34,190 nucleotides of DNA from Amazonocrinis nigriterrae CENA67 (GCF_016056305.1 NZ_JAECZC010000056.1:67410-101599), one strand, 5' to 3'. Positions 25,903 to 34,190 are shown, counted from the first letter of the stretch. Translations and numbers: made by a program. The notes: generated by a model not told the origin, from the letters alone.

Positions 25903-26568
25903 ATGCACAAGCAAAATCAACATCAGGGCTTGTTTTTATGGGAAAAGTGGGTAATGGCTACCGCTTTTGGCTCGGTTGTGGGTTTTGGAGCGATCGCAGC
26001 CTTCAATGCGATAACATCTAGGGTAGAAAATGTCAATATATACATTATCTTGCTGGTGGTGGGGATTGTTGAAGGGGTAGTTTTGGGGTTTTCGCAACTT
26101 TTAGCACTACGGCGCTATATTCATAAACCAATTGGATGGGTAATTTTCACCACTATTGCAGCAGTTTTGGCGTGGTTGATTGGTTTAGCACTGAGTTATC
26201 TGATGGCTGTGGCTTTCAGTTTCCTAGGAGATGGAATGAAATTTTTGGTGCTGCTACCAGCAATTGTTTTACTGGGAGGTGGGGTAGGAGCAGTGCTAGG
26301 ATTTGCCCAATGGCTGCTTTTCCAAGCATACGTGAGAATATATATCCGCCAAGCAGGCTGGTGGGTGGGGGCTAATACCTTAGCTTGGTCGTTGGGTTTA
26401 CTCATAGCCTTTATGGATATAGGCTTTGAGCAGTCAGATGGATTGAGTATCCACAATGCTCTCAACGCTGCGGTGACTGGCGCTGCAATGGGGACTGTGG
26501 TAGGAGCAAGTACAGGAATTTTCTTAGTTTGGCTGATGAACCTCTCAAGGGGGGGAATTGAAAATTAA
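25903..26568 (+). CDS. Multi-pass membrane protein with internal duplication
   Basis: The ATG at 25903 (AGAGGA four bases upstream) is preferred; longer versions would translate the STRR array. The 221-residue protein has about six hydrophobic segments. Two halves look alike: GVVLGFSQLLALRRYIHKPIG before one pair of helices and GAVLGFAQWLLFQAYVRIYI before another, indicating an internal repeat. No enzymatic motif is seen. It may be a small transporter or membrane organiser; I do not recognise a named family. Its stop codon lies inside another STRR (AAAATTA units). Confidence 0.75.
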   Translation: MHKQNQHQGLFLWEKWVMATAFGSVVGFGAIAAFNAITSRVENVNIYIILLVVGIVEGVVLGFSQLLALRRYIHKPIGWVIFTTIAAVLAWLIGLALSYLMAVAFSFLGDGMKFLVLLPAIVLLGGGVGAVLGFAQWLLFQAYVRIYIRQAGWWVGANTLAWSLGLLIAFMDIGFEQSDGLSIHNALNAAVTGAAMGTVVGASTGIFLVWLMNLSRGGIEN

Positions 26569-26596
26569 AAATTAAAAATTAAAAATTAAAAATTCA
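26559..26596. repeat. STRR array of AAAATTA units
   Basis: Five consecutive AAAATTA-type heptamers overlap the last codons and stop of the membrane-protein gene. It is the same pattern as the other arrays that sit at gene ends in this region. Confidence 0.85.
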
Positions 26597-26620
26597 AGTT
26601 GATAGATGACTGTTGACTGG

Positions 26621-27010
26621 TTAGTCATGTTGAATTTGCAAACCTGCTTTAACTAAATCAAAATTTGGGGGAAAATGGGTATTGCGATCGCAGTCTGCTT
26701 TTTCTAAGTTTGCGCCTTGGAGATCGGCTTGAGAAAGATTGGCTGATATCAACAATGCTCCCCTGAGATCGGCATTCCTCAAATTGGCTTGACTCAGGTC
26801 GGCGAAGCTGAGGTCAGTTCCCCTGAGATTAGCACCACTGAGGTTAGCTTCACTCAAGTCAGCATAACTGAGGTCAGATCCTTTGAGGTTAACGCCTTGC
26901 AAATCAGCATTGCCTAGTTCTGCTCTACTAAAAGCCCGTTTCCCAGCAGCATACTCATCTATGAGAGTAGTTACTACATTAATGGGCTGCTGAGAATTTA
27001 CTTCAGACAT
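26621..27010 (-). CDS. Pentapeptide-repeat protein
   Basis: This 129-residue protein has about fifteen A(D/N)LxX pentapeptides from residue 30 to about 107 (ADLQGVNLKGSDLSYADLSE). They should form a right-handed quadrilateral beta helix. The N-terminal 25 residues form a cap helix (VVTTLIDEYAAGKRAF), and the C-terminus (NTHFPPNFDLVKAGLQI) resembles the end of other cyanobacterial pentapeptide proteins. There is no signal peptide, so it is cytosolic. Function is unknown; most members are assumed to bind proteins. Confidence 0.92.
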   Translation of the reverse strand: MSEVNSQQPINVVTTLIDEYAAGKRAFSRAELGNADLQGVNLKGSDLSYADLSEANLSGANLRGTDLSFADLSQANLRNADLRGALLISANLSQADLQGANLEKADCDRNTHFPPNFDLVKAGLQIQHD

Positions 27011-27120
27011 AATTCTTAATTGGTAATTATAGTGATTTTACTCAAAGCCTGAGTCTATTTTATTAGCTCAGGTTTTTAGCGTTCAAATAGCGATCGCATT
27101 TTCCCATATCATCACAACCG

Positions 27121-27366
27121 TCAAGTTTGGTTGTCATTCAAAATAAAGCGGCCTAAGTACAGTAGCAGGAAATCTCTGGCAGCGGCAGAGTTAATTTTCT
27201 CTAACGCTTCAATTATCTCAATAACTGCCTCAGCCGAAGGATCTCGGTTTTCATTGACCCATCTATTAATACTAGATCGTCCTATATCCATTGCTACTGC
27301 CAGTTGATTTTGGCTGATGTTATGGACTTCGAGTACTTGTCTTAGTGCTTTCCCTGCTCTTCCCAT
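27121..27366 (-). CDS. Small XRE-family helix-turn-helix regulator
   Basis: This 81-residue protein is essentially a Cro/CI-type helix-turn-helix: ALRQVLEVHNISQNQLAVAM and DIGRSSINRWVNENRDPSAE, then a C-terminal helix IIEALEKINSAAARDFLLLY that may dimerise. The ATG at 27366 is the first start after an in-frame TGA, but its ribosome site (GGGAG) is unusually close. Two copies of a TGTTGAC-N4-GTC dyad lie just upstream, so it probably represses itself and the divergent small gene at 27488. It resembles regulators of small addiction or plasmid/phage modules. Confidence 0.87.
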   Translation of the reverse strand: MGRAGKALRQVLEVHNISQNQLAVAMDIGRSSINRWVNENRDPSAEAVIEIIEALEKINSAAARDFLLLYLGRFILNDNQT

Positions 27367-27400
27367 GCTCCCATAGTGTCAGAGGAGCATCACGTCGTAA

Positions 27401-27420
27401 ATGTTGACAATAGTCTACGT
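27401..27420. promoter_or_regulatory. Imperfect copy of the XRE operator
   Basis: ATGTTGACAATAGTCTACGT shares ATGTTGACAAT-GTC with the perfect dyad 30-odd bases away. GTTGAC and GTCTAC form arms with one mismatch around AATA. It lies between the XRE start and the perfect copy, as expected for a secondary operator. Confidence 0.5.
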
Positions 27421-27430
27421 GAGCATCCAC

Positions 27431-27464
27431 AAAATTTATGTTGACAATCGTCAACATAAATTTT
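27431..27464. promoter_or_regulatory. Perfect dyad, likely XRE operator
   Basis: AAAATTTATGTTGAC and GTCAACATAAATTTT are exact inverted arms of 15 bp around the loop AATC. The dyad lies between the divergent XRE gene and the small gene at 27488 and contains a TTGACA hexamer that could be a -35 element. It is a strong candidate for a dimeric helix-turn-helix binding site. Confidence 0.7.
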
Positions 27465-27487
27465 CTCCCGAAAACAGGTGAATACCA

Positions 27488-27714
27488 ATGTCAGAGAATC
27501 TACCCAATGATGCAAATGAAAGGCCTATAATCACTAATATTGAAGCTTTAACAATTTCAAGCAAGCCAGTAAACCGGATGATTTTGATTGGTGCGCCGGA
27601 ATGGGTAAAAGCGTGACTTACAGATTACATAGTTTGGGTTTTGCTGATTTAGCACAATGGAGTCGATTGATGCCAACTCGTAAATCAAAAGACATGATTA
27701 CTGATAAATATTGA
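27488..27714 (+). pseudogene. Frameshifted small hypothetical gene divergent from the XRE gene
   Basis: From ATG 27488 (AGGTG upstream) the frame reads through KPVNRMILIGAPEWVKA and stops at TGA 27614. The -1 frame immediately continues GKSVTYRLHSLGFADLAQWS and RLMPTRKSKDMITDKY to TGA 27712. Adding one base in the GTAAAAGC run joins them into one protein of about 75 residues (EWVKSVTYRLHSLGF). I have the impression of similar short proteins in cyanobacteria but cannot name the family. A sequencing error or a real mutation are both possible. The shared upstream dyad suggests control by the XRE protein. Confidence 0.55.
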
Positions 27715-27853
27715 TATTTGTTAATTAACATTAACCCACAAAAGATATATCCTTTAAGATGCATTTAAGCTGAAAAGTTAATACTAATTATAATTGTGAA
27801 TTTTTGTTTTCGCTCATTCTTTGTTAAATTATTAACCTTTGGAAAGCAGTTAT

Positions 27854-30800
27854 ATGAAGATTTTAGTTGTAGAGGATGACGAGTTAAACGCCTATGCGCT
27901 GACTGCTGTTCTCAATCATCAAAATTATGCCGTTGAAGTTGCCACTGATGGCGATGCTGCTTGGGATTTAATCGAAACTTATGACTATGATTTAATCCTC
28001 CTAGATGTGATGCTGCCAGGATTAGATGGTATCAGCCTTTGTCGTCAAATCCGCTCTCGTGGTCTACAAATGCCCATCCTATTGTTGACAGGATGTGATA
28101 GCAGTCATGAAAAAGCGATCGGGTTAGATGCAGGTGCAGATGACTATGTGGTTAAACCTTTTGAGCAAGAAGAATTGGTTGCGCGCGTCAGGGCTTTATT
28201 GCGTCGCGGGGGAACCACATCACAACCAGTACTAGAGTGGGGGAATTTACAGCTTGACCCTAGCAGTTGTGAAGTCACTTACAACCAAGATTTGCTGTCA
28301 TTAACCCCGAAAGAATATGCGCTTTTGGAGTTATTTTTGCGAAATAGTCGTCGGGTGTTTAGTTGCAACATGATTTTAGAACATCTCTGGTCTTATGAAG
28401 ACACCCCCCAAGAAGAAGCTGTTCGCACCCATATCAAAGGATTACGGCAAAAATTAAAATCTGTGGGAGCGCCCAATGATTTAATTGAGACAGTTTATGG
28501 TATTGGCTATCGTCTCAAACCGCAGTTAGAGGAAACAGAAGAGAAAAAACAGGAGCCAGGAGATAAAAAGCACGAGACAAAAGACAAAAAGCAGGAGCAA
28601 ACATTAGGTGCAATAGCCGAAATTTGGCGGCGATTTAGTGGGCGAATAGATGAGCAGGTGAAGCAGCTAGAGCAAGCAGCAGCTTTAACTCAGAAAGCTT
28701 TCAATTCAGAAGTGAAAGCGCAAGCACTACGAGAGGCGCATACCTTAGCAGGGTCATTAGGCACTTTTGGCTTACCTGAAGGTTCAAAGATAGCACGCAA
28801 AATTGAGCAACTGTTGAAATCCAGTAAAACCTTGACGCCATCTGAAACAGCCAACTTCCAAAAATGGGTAAAGCAACTGCGTCAGGAAATTACAGCTAAA
28901 AATGAACAAACAACATCAACAGCAGCAACTGCCGATGAATTGCCTTTAGTATTGGTAGTTGACCGCAACCCAATTTTAACTGAACAACTAACACAAGAAT
29001 CTGCTAACTGGGGATTCAAAGTTAATCTTGCCACCAATTTGGATGCAGCGAGAAATTTCCTCTACAGAGAGCATCCCCATGTAGTGCTACTTGACCCCAG
29101 CTTTTCCCCCCATCAAGAAGATAGCTTTAGCCTGTTGGCAGAACTTGCCCAACGTAAACCGCCTGTGCCTGTGCTTGTTTTTACAGACCAGACAGATTTT
29201 ACCAGCCGCTTGCAACTAGCTCGTCAAGGCGGACATACATTTTTACAAAAGCCCATGTCCACTGCACAGGTGCTAGAAGCGATCGCTCAACTTTTGCAAC
29301 AAGCACCTCATGCAGAAGCTAAAATCCTAGCTGTAGATGATGATCCGCAAATTCTCGCTTTATTGCAGACATTACTTAGCCCTTGGGGACTCAAAGCGAT
29401 CGCCCTCAATGATCCACGCCAGTTTTGGGAAACCTTAGAAGCCGTTGCCCCAGATTTATTAATTTTAGATGTGGAAATGCCTTATACCAACGGTATCGAA
29501 CTGTGCAAAGTGGTACGTAATGATGCCCGCTGGAGTGAGTTGCCTATCCTGTTTCTCACAGTTCACAGCGATGCCGAAATGGTGAATCAGGTCTTTAGCG
29601 TGGGTGCTGATGACTTTGTGAGCAAACCCATAGTCGGGCCAGAATTAGTGACTCGAATTATCAACCGCTTAGAGCGAATCAAACTGCGGCGGCGCTTAGC
29701 CCAGAAGGGGAGCAGGGGAGCTATTGAGCAGGGGAGTAGAGGAGCAGGGGAAGAAATTACTCCCTCATCCCCCTCATCTCCCTTTGCACCCGATTGGCGC
29801 ACCATCTTTGATGCTGAACCTGAGTGCGTCAAAATAGTTGCAGCTGATGGTACTTTGTTGGCAATGAATCCAGCAGGGCTGGCTATGATTGAGGTAGATA
29901 GCGTCGCAGACGTGATTGGCAAATCAGTATATCCTCTGATTGCTCCAGAAGATAAAGAGACATTTCGCTCAATGAACGAAATTGTCTGTCAGGGCAGTAA
30001 GGCTACTATGCAGTTCGAGATCATTACTTGCCAAGGTAATCGCCGATGGTTGGAAACTCATGCTGTACCTCTGTGGAATGAACAAGACAAGACTTGGCTA
30101 CAGTTAGCTATTACACGGGACATCACTGTGTATAAACAGACAGAGGCTGAACTGCGGCGGGTTAATCGCAGACTTCAGACTTTGAGTAATTGCAATCAGG
30201 TAATTGTTCGTGCCAAGGTTGAGTCTGATTTGCTGGAAAATATTTGTCAAATTCTGGTGAACATTGGTGGTTATCGGCTGGCGTGGGTTGGGTTTGCCGA
30301 AAATGATGCTCAGAAAAATATCCGCCCAGTTGCTCAAGCAGGCTATGAAGATGGATACTTGCAATCACTCAATTTCACCTGGTCAAATACAGTTCGTGGA
30401 CGAAACCCAACGGGGACAGCAATTCGCACAGGTCAAACATCTATTGTCCAGAACATTTTAACTGACCGCAAATATGAGATTTGGCAGTGTCAGGCGAACT
30501 TGCAAGGCTATGCATCATCAATTGCCTTACCTTTAAAAGATAATGGTGAAGCTTTTGGCGCGTTGAATATATACGCCAGCGAAGTAGATGCTTTTGATGT
30601 TGATGAGGTGAAACTTTTAGAAGAATTAGCCGAGGACTTAGCATATGGCATTGTAGCATTACGCAATCAACGCGATCGCGCCTTTGCCCAAACGGCATTA
30701 CGAGAAAGTGAAGAACGTCTTTCCCTGGCTTTGGAAGCAGTACACCTCGGTATTTGGGACTGGAATCTCACTACTAACCAAATAATCTGGTCTGACAGTC

Positions 30801-33511
30801 ATGCCGAATTATTTGGCATCGTTCCTAGTGCATTTGATGGCAGCTATGAAACCTTTAAATCTTACATCCTGCCAGAAGACTTGGAAAGTTTGGAACAGGC
30901 AATAAATGATTCCCACCAACAACGAACTGACTTTAGTCATGAATTTCGAGTTCTTTGGCCAGATGGCAGCATTCACTGGATTGAAGGTAAAGGTAAATCT
31001 TACTATAATGAACCTGGTGAACCTGTACGAATGCTGGGTACAGTTAGAGATATCAGCAATCGCAAGCAAGCAATAGTAGCTTTACAACAGAGTGAAGCCA
31101 GCTACAAGCAACTTGTTGAACTCTGTCCAGAAGCAATTTTTATTCAAAGTGAAGGTAAATTTGTCTTTTTAAACAGTGCCGCCATTAAACTTTTTGGTGC
31201 AACAAAAGGTGAAGAATTACTAGATAAAAATATACTTGAGTTTGTACATTCCAACTCTCAAACATTAGTTCAAGAGCGGATTAAATACCTTAGCGAATTT
31301 CAACAACCTATTCCATTACGGGAAGAAAAATGGCTGCGGTTAGATGGAACAACTATTGATTTAGAAGTAGTCGCAGCACCTTTTATTTATCAGGGTAAAA
31401 TAGCGGCTCAAGTCGTTGCTCGTGATATTTCTCACCGCAAAGCAACAGAGATAGCTTTATACAAAGCTAATAACGAATTAGAATTAAGGGTAGCTGAGCG
31501 TACTGCCGAGTTAATTAATGTCAACCGCAAATTACAGTCAGAATTAGATGAACGCCAGCGGACACAAGAAGCACTACGAGTATCTCAATCTCGGTTTGAA
31601 GGCATTTTAAGTATTGCTGATGATGCAATTATTTCCATTGATGCCAGCCAAGGTATTACTCTATTTAACCAAGGAGCAGAAAAGATTTTTGGTTATTCAG
31701 CCCAAGAAATTCTCGGCAAAAGTTTAGGAGTACTTTTACCACAGCGTTTTTCCCAAGTACATCATCAACATGTGATTGACTTTGGCAAATCTTCAAATTC
31801 TGCTCGGAGAATGGGAGAACGCCGTGAAATATTTGGTTGCCGCAAGGATGGTACAGAATTTCCCGCGGAGGCTTCCATATCTAAATTAAAGATAGGAGAA
31901 GAAGTACTTTATACGGTAATTTTACGTGATATAACTGAGCGCAAGCAAATTGAGCGAATGAAGGATGAGTTTGTTTCTGTTGTTAGTCATGAACTCCGCA
32001 CACCTTTGACTTCAATTCACGGTTCTTTAGGAATGTTAGCCAGTGGTCTGCTACAGCCAGACTCAGACCAAGGAAAACGCCTATTACAAATTGCTACTGA
32101 TAGCACTGAACGCTTAGTACGCCTGATTAATGACATCCTAGACATTGAGCGCATCGAGTCGGGTAAAGTGAAAATGGAAAGAGAAACCTGCAATCTTACT
32201 GAACTGATTCATTCAGCAGTAAATATTATGCAGCCCCTCGCCAACAAAGCCCAAGTAACGCTATCTATTTCTAGCCTACCCGTACAGCTTTGGGCCGATC
32301 CAGATCGGATTGTGCAAACCTTGACTAACCTACTGAGTAATGCGATTAAATTTTCCTCTGCGGGTCAAACAGTATGGCTAGCGACTCAACTACAAAAAGA
32401 TGAAGTACTAATAACAGTCAAAGACACCGGGCGCGGCATCCCATCTGATAAGCTTAAAAGTATTTTTGAGCGCTTTCAACAAGTTGATTCTTCAGATTCA
32501 CGCGACCATGATGGGACTGGTTTAGGCTTGGCAATTTGCCAAAGCATAGTAGAACAACATGGAGGACGCATCTGGGCTGAGAGTACATTAGGCGAGGGTA
32601 GCACCTTTTACATGAATCTGCCAATTTTGACAGTTCTCCCAGCAAACTCTTCTACTCCCAATTGCCCATTGCCAATTGCTAATTCCGAATTTCCCAACGC
32701 CACATACTCCACTTGGGGAGACCCCAAGACCGCCGCAGTGGCTCCTCCCTACTCTCCCCTAGTTCTAGTGTGTGATGATGACTCAGTTATTCGCGTCGAA
32801 TTGCAAACGTTGTTGGAACAAGGAGGATATCGAGTGGTGACAGTGGCTACAGGTAAGGAGGCGATCGCTTTAGCATCTACCCTACATCCAGACATCATTT
32901 TACTGGATTTGCTGATGCCTGGAATGAATGGTTGGGAAACAATGGCAGTATTAAAGGAAGGTGCAAAAACTCAAGATATTCCCATTGTGATTTGTAGTGT
33001 TTACAAGCCATCTACAAATAGCCAACCCAGTGCAGATTTTGTTGATTGGGTAAGTAAACCAGTGGAAGAAAGCTATTTGTTACAGTCACTCAAGCAAGTA
33101 GTAGCTAAATACTGCAAAGGAGTCCGCATTCTCATTGTTGAAGATGACGACGATTTAGCCCAACTGCTAGTTACTGTGTTTGAAAGGCATGAAATTGAAA
33201 CCTTCGTAGCCAAAACTGGACGAGAAGCTATCCGCCTCAGCCAACAAGTTAGTCCTGATTTACTAATTCTTGATTTAATTTTGCCAGAAAGTGATGGCTT
33301 TGCAGTGGTAGATTGGCTAAAGCAGCACAATTATCTTTGTAATATCCCTGTAGTAATTTATTCAGCCAAGGATTTGGATGAGTCAGAACGTAATAGACTC
33401 AAATTAGGACATACAGAATTTTTGACTAAAGGACGTGTAACAACCCAAGAATTTGAACAGCGAGTCATGGAATTACTTCAGCGAATTACTCACCAACAAG
33501 GTGGGGAGTAG
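27854..33511 (+). CDS. Giant hybrid: response regulator-Hpt-multi-PAS histidine kinase with five receivers
   Basis: The ATG at 27854 (GGAAAG seven bases upstream) gives 1885 residues; a TTG five codons earlier is less likely. Order: receiver 1 (Asp51, LILLDVMLPG); OmpR/PhoB winged helix at 127-222 (LTPKEYALLELFL, GIGYRL); Hpt domain with His296 (EAHTLAGSLGTFG); receiver 2 at 362-480, degenerate (VVDRN, Asp414 followed by Pro); receiver 3 (Asp539); PAS at about 648-760; GAF at about 770-936; three more PAS at about 956-1070, 1083-1197 and 1247-1365 with a coiled coil before the last; HisKA with His1379 (SVVSHELRTPLTS); HATPase (NAIKFS, DTGRGI, GTGLGLAI); receiver 4 (Asp1685); receiver 5 (Asp1807). 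There is no membrane segment, so it is a soluble sensor. It could relay phosphate to its own DNA-binding N-terminus or to the receiver at 33714. Three linkers are built of STRR-like sequence. Confidence 0.93.
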   Translation: MKILVVEDDELNAYALTAVLNHQNYAVEVATDGDAAWDLIETYDYDLILLDVMLPGLDGISLCRQIRSRGLQMPILLLTGCDSSHEKAIGLDAGADDYVVKPFEQEELVARVRALLRRGGTTSQPVLEWGNLQLDPSSCEVTYNQDLLSLTPKEYALLELFLRNSRRVFSCNMILEHLWSYEDTPQEEAVRTHIKGLRQKLKSVGAPNDLIETVYGIGYRLKPQLEETEEKKQEPGDKKHETKDKKQEQTLGAIAEIWRRFSGRIDEQVKQLEQAAALTQKAFNSEVKAQALREAHTLAGSLGTFGLPEGSKIARKIEQLLKSSKTLTPSETANFQKWVKQLRQEITAKNEQTTSTAATADELPLVLVVDRNPILTEQLTQESANWGFKVNLATNLDAARNFLYREHPHVVLLDPSFSPHQEDSFSLLAELAQRKPPVPVLVFTDQTDFTSRLQLARQGGHTFLQKPMSTAQVLEAIAQLLQQAPHAEAKILAVDDDPQILALLQTLLSPWGLKAIALNDPRQFWETLEAVAPDLLILDVEMPYTNGIELCKVVRNDARWSELPILFLTVHSDAEMVNQVFSVGADDFVSKPIVGPELVTRIINRLERIKLRRRLAQKGSRGAIEQGSRGAGEEITPSSPSSPFAPDWRTIFDAEPECVKIVAADGTLLAMNPAGLAMIEVDSVADVIGKSVYPLIAPEDKETFRSMNEIVCQGSKATMQFEIITCQGNRRWLETHAVPLWNEQDKTWLQLAITRDITVYKQTEAELRRVNRRLQTLSNCNQVIVRAKVESDLLENICQILVNIGGYRLAWVGFAENDAQKNIRPVAQAGYEDGYLQSLNFTWSNTVRGRNPTGTAIRTGQTSIVQNILTDRKYEIWQCQANLQGYASSIALPLKDNGEAFGALNIYASEVDAFDVDEVKLLEELAEDLAYGIVALRNQRDRAFAQTALRESEERLSLALEAVHLGIWDWNLTTNQIIWSDSHAELFGIVPSAFDGSYETFKSYILPEDLESLEQAINDSHQQRTDFSHEFRVLWPDGSIHWIEGKGKSYYNEPGEPVRMLGTVRDISNRKQAIVALQQSEASYKQLVELCPEAIFIQSEGKFVFLNSAAIKLFGATKGEELLDKNILEFVHSNSQTLVQERIKYLSEFQQPIPLREEKWLRLDGTTIDLEVVAAPFIYQGKIAAQVVARDISHRKATEIALYKANNELELRVAERTAELINVNRKLQSELDERQRTQEALRVSQSRFEGILSIADDAIISIDASQGITLFNQGAEKIFGYSAQEILGKSLGVLLPQRFSQVHHQHVIDFGKSSNSARRMGERREIFGCRKDGTEFPAEASISKLKIGEEVLYTVILRDITERKQIERMKDEFVSVVSHELRTPLTSIHGSLGMLASGLLQPDSDQGKRLLQIATDSTERLVRLINDILDIERIESGKVKMERETCNLTELIHSAVNIMQPLANKAQVTLSISSLPVQLWADPDRIVQTLTNLLSNAIKFSSAGQTVWLATQLQKDEVLITVKDTGRGIPSDKLKSIFERFQQVDSSDSRDHDGTGLGLAICQSIVEQHGGRIWAESTLGEGSTFYMNLPILTVLPANSSTPNCPLPIANSEFPNATYSTWGDPKTAAVAPPYSPLVLVCDDDSVIRVELQTLLEQGGYRVVTVATGKEAIALASTLHPDIILLDLLMPGMNGWETMAVLKEGAKTQDIPIVICSVYKPSTNSQPSADFVDWVSKPVEESYLLQSLKQVVAKYCKGVRILIVEDDDDLAQLLVTVFERHEIETFVAKTGREAIRLSQQVSPDLLILDLILPESDGFAVVDWLKQHNYLCNIPVVIYSAKDLDESERNRLKLGHTEFLTKGRVTTQEFEQRVMELLQRITHQQGGE

Positions 33512-33690
33512 GAATGTCATTACGAGCAGAACGCAGTGGAGCGAAGTAATCACAAAAACTCTATTTTAAGGTTTTCAAAGTTGACTTACAAAAATAAGAG
33601 CAGAAAGCCCATGTTTGAAATTTAATATAACAGCTACGTGGTAAAGATTTAAAATCCAAAATCCAAAATCCAAAATCCAAAATCCAAAAT
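33512..33690. repeat. Interspersed repeat fragment and AAAATCC heptamer array
   Basis: Just after the kinase stop, gtcattacgagcagaacgca and the following gtggagcgaagtaatcac resemble a widespread cyanobacterial interspersed repeat. From about 33651 to 33690 there are five to six AAAATCC heptamers (STRR). They sit directly upstream of the receiver gene, so its promoter must lie in or before them. Confidence 0.7.
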
Positions 33691-33713
33691 TGGTATCAGA
33701 ACAGGTGGCGGTA

Positions 33714-34100
33714 ATGACAAAAAAGCGAATTCTAGTGGTTGATAACGAGGTTTATATTCAAGAAGTCGCCAAGATTTGCTTGGAAACAGTAGCAGACTGG
33801 GAAGTGGTAACGGCTAGTTCTGGTCAAGAAGGAATAACTCAAGCCGAGTCTTACCAACCAGACGCAATTTTGCTGGATGTAATGATGCCAGACATGGATG
33901 GTATCACTACCTTTGAGAAATTACAAGCAAATCCAGCAACCAAAAGAATTCCAGTAATTTTGTTAACCGCCAAAGTTCAGGCTTCTGACCGTCGTCGCTA
34001 TGCTCAACTGGGAATGAAAGCTGCGATCGCCAAACCTTTCAATCCGCTAGAATTAGCTAATCAAGTGGCTACAGCCCTAGGTTGGAACCAAGAAAATTAG
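33714..34100 (+). CDS. CheY-like single-domain response regulator
   Basis: The ATG at 33714 has AGGTGG five bases upstream; an in-frame TTG at 33690 lies in the repeat. The 128-residue protein is only a receiver domain: ILVVDNEVYIQEVAK (the acidic pair is D-N-E), the phospho-acceptor Asp in AILLDVMMPDMDG, the conserved Thr in VILLTAK and the Lys in AAIAKPFNP. It has no output domain, so it acts by protein contact or as a phosphate shuttle. It lies about 200 bases after the giant kinase and is its most likely partner. Confidence 0.92.
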   Translation: MTKKRILVVDNEVYIQEVAKICLETVADWEVVTASSGQEGITQAESYQPDAILLDVMMPDMDGITTFEKLQANPATKRIPVILLTAKVQASDRRRYAQLGMKAAIAKPFNPLELANQVATALGWNQEN

Positions 34101-34107
34101 CAAATCA

Positions 34108-34190
34108 ATAGGGGAGTTAGGAGTTAGTTGTCAGTTGTCAGTTGTCAGTTGTCATTTGTCATTTGTCCCCCCATCTCCCCATTGCCCCCC
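34108..34190. repeat. STRR arrays at the window end
   Basis: GGAGTTA units, then GTTGTCA/TTTGTCA heptamers, then a CCCATCTCCCCATTGCCC tract run to the end of the window. They match the unit types found after the MocR and DUF3122 genes. Confidence 0.85.

Overview
The window looks like chromosomal DNA of a filamentous, probably heterocystous (Nostocales) cyanobacterium. It has many GCGATCGC (HIP1) palindromes, abundant tandem heptanucleotide (STRR-type) repeats and fold-back elements between genes, PEP-CTERM proteins, a DUF3122 protein, and a very large hybrid sensor kinase. No tRNA, rRNA or CRISPR array was seen. All calls come from reading the sequence by eye; no database search was run.

Layout. 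(1) 1-5641, minus strand: the first 1880 codons of a giant ExeM/NucH-like extracellular nuclease with DUF3616-like, cadherin-like and RTX modules; its C-terminus is outside the window. (2) 5642-7845: AT-rich, decayed DNA holding the first ~80 codons of a lost fatty acyl-AMP ligase (FAAL) and a 150-bp MITE-like element. (3) 7846-16304, plus strand: a compact lipid-tailoring cluster of desaturase, acyl carrier protein (ACP), cyclopropane-synthase-like methyltransferase, cytochrome P450, intact FAAL, second desaturase, hotdog thioesterase and an alpha/beta hydrolase with Cys in the nucleophile position. (4) 16518-19614: two PEP-CTERM proteins around a MAPEG protein, remnants of a transposase and a HAD phosphatase, and a small conserved-looking protein. 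(5) 20011-24194: a MocR-type regulator and a 739-residue fusion of a FAD/NAD(P)-binding protein with a persulfide-dioxygenase-like metallo-beta-lactamase domain. (6) 24537-27714: UspA, a DUF3122 protein, a membrane protein, a pentapeptide-repeat protein, and a small XRE regulator with a duplicated operator facing a frameshifted small gene. (7) 27854-34100: an 1885-residue response-regulator/Hpt/multi-PAS histidine kinase/double-receiver protein followed by a CheY-like receiver.

The most interesting system is region 3. The FAAL would adenylate a free fatty acid and load it on the dedicated ACP. Two membrane desaturases, a methyltransferase altered at its bicarbonate site and a P450 could then modify the chain, and the thioesterase and/or Cys-hydrolase could release or transfer it. 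The FAAL-desaturase-ACP core resembles the JamA-JamB-JamC terminal-alkyne cassette, but no PKS or NRPS gene lies within the window beside it, so the product may be a free or esterified modified fatty acid. This pathway is inferred from gene content.

A second theme is repeat invasion. STRR arrays start at, or within a few bases of, the stop codons of four consecutive plus-strand genes, and STRR-like sequence is present in frame in three interdomain linkers of the giant kinase.
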